Shown here: positions 34,510 to 46,400 of the stretch, one piece after another
Position numbering within the stretch: the first letter of the stretch is position 1
Layout: every line of letters begins with the position of its first letter
From: Arenicola marina
Lineage: Eukaryota > Annelida > Polychaeta > Arenicolidae
Length of the DNA stretch: 64,000 bases
NCBI GenBank assembly: GCA_964019135.1
Contig: OZ025258.1
Coordinates: forward strand, 33,254,955 to 33,318,954
Direction: 5' to 3'
Notes under the pieces: model-generated
The model's database searches: none
What the model was told of the DNA's origin: nothing
Seen by the model: only the letters and a program-made list of their open reading frames with translations
Translations under genes and position numbers: made by a program

Positions 34510-34885
34510 TTAGGATAAATATATAAATGCTGCTAATTTCTTTATTTTTTGGCTATCTGTTAAAGCCATAGTTAAACTAAAATTATCTTGGCTCGGATTT
34601 TCTAAGACAAAATGAGGTAGATATATCTGGCGCATAGACTGATATAGTGGGCATATCAGTAAAAAGTGGTATTCATCTTCTACTAGGTATTCCCCGTGTT
34701 TTTTCACAATATTTACAAACCCTTAACTCTGGTGGTACATTTATATGCCTTCCTTCTTCAATCGCTAGTTTATGTACACTACATCTAAATCTCGACAACC
34801 CGATTATGTGCTTTACAGTACTCACACAGTCCAAGTAACATTCCATTTCAATAACACATTTCAATTCTACAGTGCTTCGAAGCAC
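34510..34885 (-). pseudogene. LINE (non-LTR) reverse-transcriptase ORF2 C-terminal tail
   Basis: Minus-strand frames give RFRCSVHKLAIEEGRHINVP, CKYCE, then VEDEYHFLLICPLYQSMR and KKLAAFIYLS. This is the characteristic C-terminal tail of animal LINE ORF2 proteins, with a Cys-x2-Cys...His...Cys finger. The two parts are in different frames; the break lies in an A run (complement near 34690-34700). Only the last 120 or so codons remain, which is normal 5' truncation. Confidence 0.8.
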
Positions 34886-35225
34886 ATTTCCGAGTAAGAG
34901 TATATAAAGGAAGAAGACATGAGATACGCTAGAATCATATATTCATTTTGCACAGCAGAGTAAAATGAACATCGTTGAGAAAAATGTATTCTTGAATCCA
35001 TCTTTTAAAAGATATGGGACATATATTTCTGCCGCACTCAGTGTAACCAGGCAAACTGCGCGGTGAGCGCGGCGAGAAAATGGTGGGTCCATTCTAGACC
35101 TGTATGCAACTTAAATAAGAACCTGTTAACTCTCAAGTGACACTATATCGGTGGAAGACACATTTTTCCGTATCAATCCCTGCGGTCAGTAAAATTGGCG
35201 CACTACAGCCCGCTGGATACCCGAT

Positions 35226-36162
35226 AGGGCTATACAGTTCTCGCGATCGGACCGCGAGACTTTAGTTTTGGGGACAAACAAACACACGTGCTCCATGTTG
35301 AAGTATAGGCAGCTATAAGTCAATTTCTTTCACTAAACATGGCTATGGGAGATATACGTTAAAATATTTAGAGACGATGAAGCGCAGAACTTTGGGAATA
35401 AACAATGAAAAACAGGTCTTCAAAACACTCGAAAGCTAAAAATAACGTTCTAAATTTAGCCCTGCACCCGGGTTTTCGCAAGTTCCTCAAACAGCGAGTT
35501 GACCAAGAAGCGAGTGACGTCACAGTCTCACGCGTCTCTGCGGTAACAAAAATGGCGAGAGCAAGTGATCGACTTGACCATTCCGCTGTCAAAATGTGCA
35601 GTGCATAGAGTAACAACACCCGGATGCGTCATTAAACCACATGGTAAAGGTAAAATATGACCGGTTGGATGTTTTCGTATGACTTTTGGATCACGAAAAG
35701 ACAAAGTTTCTTCATTCTTTGTAAGTTTCTGTTTGAAGCGTTGCGCCGACGTTTTCACCGGGAAGCATCCGTGTGACGTCATAATGCCTCGTTTTCGTAG
35801 GAAATGCAAAAAAACGCTAGTTTCTCACCCGTGTTGTCCCGTCGTAAATATTCGTCATTCGCCCAAACAAATGAAAAATATGTCCTCTATCCGTTTTGTG
35901 CAGCTATATTTCCTAAATATTCTGAACTATATTGCTAGACCTTCCGCAATGGACCCACCCCTCGGCGCCTGGCTCTTGCGCAGGTAGTTTGGTTCCCTGT
36001 CTCTGTCTTTGCGTAACATATACGTCACGCCTACGTCACAGATAGTCAGGATACCAGTGTGCGCAGAGATTCTAGACTCTTTCCGAACACGTGCTTCGTT
36101 TGTTTGTCCCCAAAATAAGTAAACTGCAAGTCTTGGCGAACGAGATTTTAAAGCCCTATATA
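35226..36162. mobile_element. TIR element of about 0.94 kb
   Basis: The left end is 'agggctatacagttctcgcg' followed by 'ttttggggacaaacaaac' and 'cacgtgct'. The right end reads the complement of these in reverse order ('cacgtgcttcgtttgtttgt', 'ccccaaaa', 'gccctatata'). Related ends occur at 57690-57770, 58165-58185 and 58391-58470, so this is a family. No transposase is recognisable inside; internal ORFs are short. Confidence 0.65.
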
Positions 36163-36179
36163 GTTCGAAAGTAACATGG

Positions 36180-36560
36180 CTTCAAATTAATCAATCTCAA
36201 ATGCATTCGTTAGGTATGGTACCAGTGGTACAGTAACAGTGGTGTATTTGATGCCAAACTGCGAATTTATCTTCGATTGGATTCATTTCAGTCTTCGGGT
36301 ATGAAAGATAATTCTGATGATTAAATTGGACGTTGGGCAGAGGGACTATGGCGCAAGCGTAACGCCTACTGCCGGGAGATCGGCTCATAATATGTGAGAA
36401 GGCTTGAGATTTGAGGACCATTGCGTCAGTCGCTCAATGATATACTTGGAACGTTGTATGCGGAAGTTAAATCAAAGAAACCGAGACATGTTAACGTCTT
36501 AAATTTTGACTCGTAATAATAGTAGGCTAATATCACGAATTTACATGCCGTTAAATTGCG
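36180..36560. repeat. Dispersed repeats related to 16780-17060 and 28950-29090
   Basis: The first half matches 16900-17060. The second half ('ggcttgagatttg', 'tatgcggaagttaaatcaaag', 'gactcgtaataatagta') matches 28960-29090. The copies appear to be parts of one longer dispersed repeat. Confidence 0.55.
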
Positions 36561-37424
36561 TGTCCATGGCCCCGTCAGACCTAAGGTATACCTGTGGACC
36601 TTCTTGTTAAATTCTGTGCCCATAAAATAGATATAGTCAATCAATTTTGTAAAGTTAATGGGATGATCGACAACAATAACAGCAATTTTCTTGCGAGTTA
36701 GTGTCTTCCTATTTGCGATTGTTGACTGAGCGACCAGCAGACACCTTTATTTGGAATACCAGTCCATGAAGTTAATCAAACCTTATAAAATCGAGACGGG
36801 ATGGGGGGAGGGTGCCTTCGCCACAGCCGACCCTTCCAACACTCTCATGGGACTCCCAGCCACCATAATTCTGTGTTTCTTTCAACTCCCAAAACCCCTC
36901 GCTTCTCTTGGCACCTCGCTCGCTCGCTTCTCCCTTTGTTCAGTAACTCGACTTCCTTGATGATTCCGTCCGGTTTTTGACCTGATGCCCTCAGCCGCCG
37001 CTCTTTCTCTCTTCAAGCTACAGACAGACAGAGTTTAGCCTAATGTAACCTAAAAACACCAATCAGTCTATCCATATTTCAACAAGCAGCTCACCTACAT
37101 TAATTTTGCCACTGAAATCCTCTCCTCTTTTCACCAGCTTTACGCGTTATAACACTCGTTCGTCGCATGTATGGGGGGGGTGGGGGGGGGGTGCAATGAC
37201 TGGGTTATTGAACAGCTGCCAAGGCTTTCACAGGACATTTCAAGCCTAATCGTGGCACTATTGACTTAACCGTGGCAGGCCTCTAATAGCATAAAGATGT
37301 TTTGCCAATAAATGGCCATGCCAAAGATACGTTCCACTGTATGTAAATATATGTAAATCCACGTGTTATTGGAAGATTTTCTACTTAGACGTAGAACCTG
37401 GCTACGGATCACACAACCAGTGAG
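36561..37424. other. Intergenic / promoter side of the multi-Ly6 gene
   Basis: G runs lie at about 37171-37190. No TATA box or 5' exon can be assigned with confidence. The signal-peptide exon starts at 37425. Confidence 0.35.
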
Positions 37425-37488
37425 ATGCGACTGTCGATCTTGGTGATCGTCTGCTCGATCAGCGTCGTGGCCTTTGCTGAGGGTGAAG
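37425..37488 (+). other. Signal-peptide exon of the multi-Ly6 gene
   Basis: Encodes a hydrophobic leader (LSILVIVCSISVVAFA) and ends in phase 1 at donor gtaagc, the phase required by the first domain exon at 39852. Cleavage is expected after AFA. Confidence 0.8.
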
Positions 37489-40400
37489 GTAAGCCAGTTA
37501 ACGGAATGTATTTAATGTAATAGATATAATGTAAATGTGACAGGAATAAAGACGACTGCACTGCTGTTGAATGTGGTTTATTCTCATCTAAACAACCAAA
37601 AACCCCCCAGGTAGGGTGCTCATCTACATGCTCACGGTAGAGCTATCTACACCGCAGATGGGGTGCCCATCTACAGGCTCATGGCCTCGGTGACGTGCAG
37701 GCTTTGATCTGAGTAAGCTTGTAAAATGACATTGGCAGTAAAGAGACAACGTGTCAGTTGTGGTAACCTGTTTGTGTACGATTCGGCACGCCTCGCTATG
37801 GAAAACGTCAGCTGACAACCACTGTCTGGGCGGCGCTTGACGCATTAACACATGTCACATAGAGCATGTAATCAGGTCGAGGACCACCGTCGTTCGTAGT
37901 ACGACCGTCAAACGAAGTACGTACTTCCTTCGCAGTATGCGTGAACCTAAATCGAGGTACAGCCACTTTGTAACAACATGCATGTGTTCATAGTATGCAA
38001 ACATAGATTTACGCTGGATTCATATTGATCTAACCATGGGAATCCCTTCACAATGAGCAACTCTATATTTAGAAACCATGACATTGTATCCTGTTGGGGG
38101 GGAAATTCTAAATTTTTGACTGAACGGGGAAAACGAGCACTGAGAGACACCAATTTTCCACATGTTTTTACCTGGCACATCACATGGAAACCTTTCCAAG
38201 CTGAACCCTCATTATATTTTAGAAGGCTAGCATCTGTAGATATGTTATGAACCGATTTGGTAAAAATGCTATGGCATATTTGTCTGATTAGGCTAAAACA
38301 CTGTCGATGGTATGTTAAAGCATAGCATCCGCCCTTCGATGGAAGGACGACCAACTGGCGTACTACGAATACAGTATGGGATGCTCAGAGCCCAGGTACT
38401 GCAAGGGCGGGTGGGTTTGGGACCCTAATGTCGTTGCAGAACATATCTATTTAGCACAGTATTGTTGATGCAGTTAATGTTGACACAGTTGTTATGAATT
38501 CTGATAGTTTCGCATCGTCATTCAGACAAAACAAGATTTTTTTTTTCGGCGCAGCCTTGGTCAGGCGAGTTGCGCGTCCGTTGATCTAGGGACGCAATTT
38601 TGTTCGTGACAACAGGTGCCCTTTCCATCCATTATCTGACAAATATGCCGTGGAATCTTTTGTAAATGACGATAAAACAAACCTAGAGATGCCAAGCTAT
38701 CAATATACTTACATGGCAGGTCTTGCAAAAAGTCCTTCAAATGCCTTTGTAGACTTTTAAGAGTTTGTAGAGCCTCCGCGTCGGACATGTTTACATGTCT
38801 GGAACGCTCCCATAATTCACTCCCGGGTTAATTATGATGTCACAACGAGGTTTAGACCCTAATAATGGGCTTCCCTCATATCATCCAATCCAATGAAGCT
38901 GAACAAGGGTAATAAATGCAAAAACAAATATGCATCAGTAAATCAACATGTCAAAACCATCCGTCCTTGGAACGAAGTGCACACGAACCTTATTGGAAGT
39001 ACGTACTACGAAGGACGTTCGTCCGTCGAACGACGGTCAGTCCTCGACCTGGTAATGTCGTGTATTTAATGTCATGTATTTAATGTCATATATGTAATGC
39101 AATGTGTTAAAAGTAATGGGTTTCATTTAATGTTTGAAGTGTAACGCATTACGTTTATTTAATGCAATGTATTAACTGTAATGTATTTAATGTAAAGCAT
39201 TTAATGTCGTTTATTTAATGTCATGTATTTAATGTCATGTATTTAATGTCACGTATTTAATGCAATGTACTTAATGTAGCTAGTTATATTTTCGTTCGAT
39301 AAGTACCTGTATGTTTGCTTTCACCTCCAAGGCACTATTTCGTCAGTGTGAAAAAACAGCTTACATCCTTCTTGCATTCCACATAATCATTCTCTCGTCG
39401 ACAGATGGCGCCTCTGTCGTCTGTCCCTCGCTCGCCCAGATTATCACTAAACCAACCCCATAGCCATTAAACTCCTTCTACTCGACAAAATCGTCTGCAT
39501 AATTGGGCTTCCAACACATCCTTTGAACCTTTCCAATTCGAGGGAAAAAAGGTTTTCTTATCTTATAAGATAAAGCACAAAGCAAACATTCGATATATAT
39601 ATATATACATTAATTAAGTCTCGATCGAGACTTATATTATGTCATGTCGCCTGGTACCTTAGGTTGCGGCGTCCTACCAGATAAGCCCCCCTCTCCCTTT
39701 TTTCACCTCCACCTCTCAAGAAGGGTAACTGCTTTCAATTAATTTGCTCTCCAGCCGTCGCATTTCCATGCAGCCCCGCTTGGTTTATTCATTGTTTCCC
39801 GGAAAGCCACTGAGATTTGCTGTGTTTAGCGGCTGTGTGGGTTTGTTACAGGGCCGACGTGTCATACATGTACAGGGGCGGCCAATGATGGCGAATGCAA
39901 TGTGGCAGGTCCGGGTGGCTGCTCGCCCAACCAGATCTGCAAGACCGTGATACGCTGTGCGGCAGTAGGGTGAGTCGAACCCCACAGATGGACTTCCTCC
40001 CGCCCGATCAAGATTGTCGAAGCTGCCCCCTCCGCCCCGTTTTGAAATCCAGCGCCAGCGTTATATCCACCGATCGCACTGCTGACTATGTTTCAATTTT
40101 AATATGACTTAATTTGATTGGCAAAATGTTTCTGTAATTTTTAAATGTGTTTCGCAATGGGAAATGGGTGAGTGAAAAATGTCCCTTTTTCCGTTACCCA
40201 TTTGCGATGTAAAATGAACGGCAGATACATCCTAATTACAGGGAATCGCTTGCATGTATGCGTTAGTAGTGAAGCCCGTACTCACCTTAACATTTTGTAA
40301 GAGTGTGAAGGGCGTGTGCATCACGTGTTTTTTTGTGTTACCAGGGTGAGCATAAGGAAAAACTGTGCCGGTATAACCACCGCACCAGAAGGTTTCCTCA

Positions 40401-43400
40401 ACAATGGTCACGATTGCACCGCTGACGGCACCAAGTGCACCTCGTACTGTAATGGCGAGGATTGCGACACAGATTCATCTGCGACGCAGGACGCCCTCAG
40501 TAAGTCCTACACTCCCATGGCGCGGACTGTGTGTCTATGTTTATGTGTGTGTGTGAGGGAGGGAGGGGGAGAGGGGGGGGGGGTCGGGTTATAAGTAATT
40601 TCTCAGTTAGGTGGTGTGGTCGCGTTGTCCGATGTTCGGATTGTAAGTAATTTCTCAGTGGGATTATTTCTGTGTGACAAATAATTCACCACGCTTATTA
40701 ATCCATGATAGTGACAACGATGCTTCATGATATGCGTCCATAACGGAGAATGCAACAAGTTCTTTTTCTTCGATTCATGTCTGCAAAGTTCTAACAATTT
40801 TGGCTCCGATGGCACCATGTCTATCCAGTTCCGGTGATGCATGATGGTCGGATGATGATGATAATCACCAGGAATACAACACCATACAAAATGCAACAAA
40901 ACAAAGAAGTTTATAATCCCTGATGGATGGGACCACCATTATGACAGAGTCGGTGGCATGGTGGCCACTGTTATGATGAATTTTATGAAATATTGATATT
41001 GATATCATCTTGTATTTTCAGATTGTCCGGATAAAGAGACAGGTAAGCAACTTTACCGTTTAATTTATCATATTTATAATACATGTATCGCTGTAGTTCA
41101 GTTCACAAAGAAATCTTTGACAATAAAATTTTAGTTTTATGGTTATTCCGTTGGACAAAACGCTGATGACATTCCGGCATTTAGTCAGTACTTTATACCA
41201 CAGGCGCCGCAGATCGCAGGTCGCACACCGCCTACATAGAACTTGTCGCGCACCGCCTACATAGAACTTGTCGCGCACCGCCTACATAGAACTTGATCTA
41301 TTAGTCTATGTAGGCGGTGCGCGCCCCCCCCCCCCCCCACCCGGTCTGTGTCAGTCGACCTGCGGCGCCTGTGCTTTATACAGATATTTCCTGCCAAAAT
41401 GAAAACACTCTGCATAGTATACTGCAATAAATGGTTTGCATGGACATGTAACAGAACTGTGGCATTTGTTGTAAATTCATAATGGTATATGTGGCGGAAA
41501 ATGGTACGTTTTGATTGACAGCTGACCTTAATGTGGCCGCTATACATATCGGTGCGTAGTCCACTGCTGTGTATTAAGGAGTTCATTGTGCACGTGGTTG
41601 CTGCTTGCGGGGCCATTCGCTTGTCATCTATTGCCATTTGACACCCGGACGTTCTGAATCCATTTATTTGTGCCGCGTCCACATACATTGTCTTCATATA
41701 GCATCCTAAGCCTAATTGTCGTTATATAGCATCATAAACCTAATTGTCGTTATATAGCATCATAAGCCTAATTGTCCTTATATAGCATCATAAGCCTAAT
41801 TGTCCTTATATAGCATCATAAGCCTGATTGTCGTTATATAGCATCATAAGCCTAAATGGCGTTATATAGCATCATAAGCCTAATTGTCCTTATATAGCAT
41901 CATAAGCCTAATTGTCCTTATATAGCATCATAAGCCTGATTGTCGTTATATAGCATCATAAGCCTAATTGGCGTTATATAGCATCATAGGCCTAATTGGC
42001 GTAATATAGCATCATAAGCCTAACTGTCGTCATATAACATCATAAGCCTAATTGTCGTTATATAGCATCATAAGCCTAATTGTCATTATATAGCATCATG
42101 AGACAAATTGTCGTTACATGGCATCATAAGCCTAATTGTCGTCATACGCCTAATTGATTGGGGCACTAAGTATATAATGGTCAAATACGTATGGCGACAT
42201 GAATCTGTCGTTTGAACCACGTGACATTGGCTTGGTGTTGGGTTGGTCGCAGGTCCGCTGTGCCGCAGCTGTATTGGTGTAGAAACCGAGGAGGCGTGCG
42301 CCAGCGAGGAGGCTGAACAGTGCTCTCCCTCACAGGTCTGTCGGACCAAGCTCATGTGCCCAGGTTCGATTGGCGGGTAGGTAACCCCCGACACCCGACA
42401 CCCATCTTTATATGTTCCGTATGGTATGTGCAGCACATTCTTGCTGTCGCCCCTGATTAATTTTCTGGCAGGTTGTTGTCTATTATTTTTTATAATGGTC
42501 TTTCACCTCTTTGGGGATCTAGCACTTAAGGACATCAGTAAAAAAAACAAAAAAAAAACATGAATCTTTAATTGAACAGCAAGTATTCGCCTCAGCACCT
42601 CTGGCGACAGGTATCGCTCTTTCCCTCCATCCACTGTTGTGTTTTTGCTTGACAGCCCGACCACCATCACGAAGGGGTGTGTCGCTATCCCCGACAGCAT
42701 GGAAGGACTACAGTGCAATGACCAAAGCACGGCATGCACGTCATACTGCGACTCCGACAACTGCAACGAAGCGTCGGTCGAGGCGATTGTTCCATCTCTT
42801 TGTGAGTTGGTGGTGGACTTAGGCAGCACCGGCGGGTTGAGGCAGGCTAGTGACGGGGAATATCTTAGGACTATGATCCAAGTCGTTGGAATTCTGATAT
42901 TTTGAAGATGGCGTAGTTATTAGTGATTGGCTACGTTTGGAATCACGACGCTGCTGATTGGCTAGGCGTGAGATGATGACGCCGCTGAAATAATTTACCC
43001 CGCTTATTAATCGATGATATTGATAATGATGCTTAATGATATGCGTCGATGACTGAGAAAGCAACGGGTGATGGAATTAAGCACAAATTATAGTGAGAGG
43101 GTTAGTATGAGCTCCCTAGCTAAAATCCACAAGTTCTTTTTCTTCGATTCATGTCTGCAAAGTTCTAACAATTTTGGCTCCAATGGCACCATGTCTATCC
43201 AGTTCCGTTGATGCATGATGGTCGGATGATGATGATGATAAAGATAACCACCAGAAACGCAACAAAACACAGCAAAAATAAGTTTATAATCCCTGATGGA
43301 TGGGACCACCATTATGACAGAGTCGGTGGCATGGTGGCCACTGTCATGCTGAATATCATGAAATATTGATACTTACATCATCTTGTGTTATGACGTCTTT

Positions 43401-46400
43401 TTGAGTGCCATTACATTTTGCAATGTAATCGTCTTACCATAATGCAGTCCACTGCGGTAATGTTTCATCATTGTACTGTAAATAATCACAATATTTTATA
43501 GATTTTAATGGACATTTTAAAAGTTTCTTATGTTCATTTCAGCTTGCCGAGTCAGAGAGACAGGTAAGCATCTTTGCCGTGTAATTTATCATAACTAATA
43601 TTTATAATATCGCTGTAGTTCAATTCACAAAGAGCACTTTGACAATAACATTTATCTTTTATGGTTATTCCGACGGATACACCGCTGATGACATTTCGGC
43701 ACTTAGTCAGTATTTTATACAGATATTTCCTGCCAAAATGGAAACATTCTGCATAATATACTGCAATAAATGATTTGCATGGACATGTAACAGACCTGTG
43801 GCATTTGTTTTAAAATGAAATGGTATATGTGGCAGAAAATGGTACGTTTTGATTGACAGCTGACCGTAATGTGGCCGCTATACGTGTGCTAGGACCCATG
43901 TCGCTGCGTAGTCCATTGCTGTGTATTAAGGATTCTGCTTGCGGCGCCATTCGCATTTCATCGACTGCCATTTGCTTCATCGCGTCCTTTCTGAACGATA
44001 AGCTGTATCAGGTTGACACCCAGAGGTTCTAATCCCATTTACTTAGTGACGCTTGCACTCTAGTGTTGTCCTATAGCATCATGAGTCTAATTGTCGCCCT
44101 ATAGCATCATAAGCCTAATTGTCGTCATAGAGCATCATAAGCCTAATTGTCGTCATTTAGCATCATAAGCCTAATTGTCGTCATATAACATCATAAGCCT
44201 AATTGTCGTCATATAGCATCATAAGCCTAATTGTCGTCATATAACATCATAAGCCAAATTGTCGTTATATAGCATCATAAGCCTAATTATCGTCATACGC
44301 CTAATTGTATGAGGCACTAAGTATATAATGGTCAAATACTTATGGCGACATGAATCTGTCGTTTGAACCATGTGACATTGGCTTGGTTTTGGGTTGGTCG
44401 CAGGTCCGCTGTGCCACAGCTGTCGTGATGCAGAAACCGAGGAGGCGTGCGACAACGGGGACACTGAGCAGTGCTTTCCTGCACAGACATGTCAGACCAA
44501 GCTCATGTGCCCAGGCCCGACTGGCGGGTAGGTAACCCCCGACCCCCGACACCCATCTTTATATGTTCCGTACGTTATGTGCAGCACTTTCTTGCTGTCA
44601 CCCCTGATTAATTTTCTAACAGGATGTTGATTATTACTAATTTTCTTTTACGTCATTGATTATTATTTTTTATAATAGTCTTTCACCCTTTTGGGGATCT
44701 AACACTTAAGGGCATCAGTAAATAAAATGAAAAAAAACATGAATCTCTAATTAAACAGCAAATATTCGCCTCAGCACATCTGGCGACAGGTATCGCTCTT
44801 TTCCTCTATCCACTGTTGTGTGTTTACTTGACAGCCCGACCACCATCACGAAGGGGTGTGTCGGTATCCCCGACAGCATGGAAGGCATACAGTGCAATGA
44901 CCAAAGCACGACATGCACGTCATACTGCGACTCCGACAACTGCAACGAAGCGTCGGTCGAGGCGATTGTTCCATCTCTTTGTGAGTTGGTGGTGGCCTTA
45001 GGCAGCACCGGCGGGTTGAGGCAGGCTAGTGACGGGGAATGACTTAGGACTATGATCCAAGTCGTTGGAATTCTGATATTTTGAAGATGGCATAGTTATT
45101 AGTGATTGGCTAAGTTTGGAATCACGACGCTGCTGATTGGCTAGGCGTGAGATGATGACGCCGCTGAAATAATTGACCACGCTTATTAATCGATGATTTT
45201 GACAATGATGCTTAATGATATGCGTCGATGACTGAGAAAGCAACGGGTGATGGAATTAAGCACAAATTATAGTGAGAGGGTTAGTATGAGCTCCCTAGCT
45301 AAAATCCACAAGTTCTTTTTCTTCGATTCATGTCTGCAAAGTTCTAACAATGTTGGCTCCAATGGCACCATGTCTATCCAGTTCCGGTGATGCATGATGG
45401 TCGGATGATGATGATGATGATAATCACCAGGAATACAACACCATACAACATACAAGAAAACAAAGAAGTTTATAATCCCTGATGGATGGGATGATATGCA
45501 TATGGCATTGCGTCGAGTGCGAGATGGGTTTATCTCAGCACGCATCTCCAAAATCCTGCCTGAGCCAGGCAGGATTTCGGAGATGCGTGCTGAGATAAAC
45601 CCATCTCGCACGAGAAGCAATGCCATATGTATTTTCTCGCTCGAATAGAACTTCAAACGACGCCATTAAGTCAACACGGAGATCTAACGATGACAATAAT
45701 GCTCAAAACTGCACGTAAATATGTGGTCAAAATCATAACAGTGGCGCTTAATAGCACTAGTAATTAAGTGTTCGGCGCGATGGTCTAACGAACATATTGT
45801 TTTAGGCAAAATGGTCTTTATTTCTTAAATGAACCTTTTGTTTCTCAAATTGTAGCTGTATTTCTATAGTTGGAGTTCATATGATTCAGGTATATAGCTA
45901 TTAATTTCGGTTGGTTTGTTGGAACTATGTATGTAAATATCAGTTACGCGCATTGAAACCGCGGTAACCACTGAGTGACAAGATCTGTAACGCGAATGGC
46001 GGCAGCGAAACAACGCACGATTGGAAAACTAAAATGGATTTTACAAAGTAAGTTTCAGCTTTCAAAGCCGCCAAACTTCGCCACATAAACTAATTTGTCA
46101 AACTGTAACATAATATGATAAAATCTCAATTTCTGACACGTATACCGGGATGGGTTTTTCCCGGAACTGGTGTCAACATTGGCCACTGACCACAGAGTGC
46201 GAGGACACCATAATCATGACAGTCTGTGGCATGGTGGCCACTGTCATGATGAATATCATGAAATATTTATACTTATGTCATCTTGTGTTATGACGTAATT
46301 TTGAGTGTCATTAAAGTTTGCAATGTAATCGTCTTATCATAATGTAGTCAACCGCGGTAATGTTTCATCACTGTACTGTAAATAATCACAATACTTTGTA

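Noticed and set aside
41695..42145. CRISPR-like array of 28-bp repeats
   Set aside because: Units are directly adjacent without unique spacers, the repeat lies in an animal intron and no cas genes exist; it is a minisatellite.
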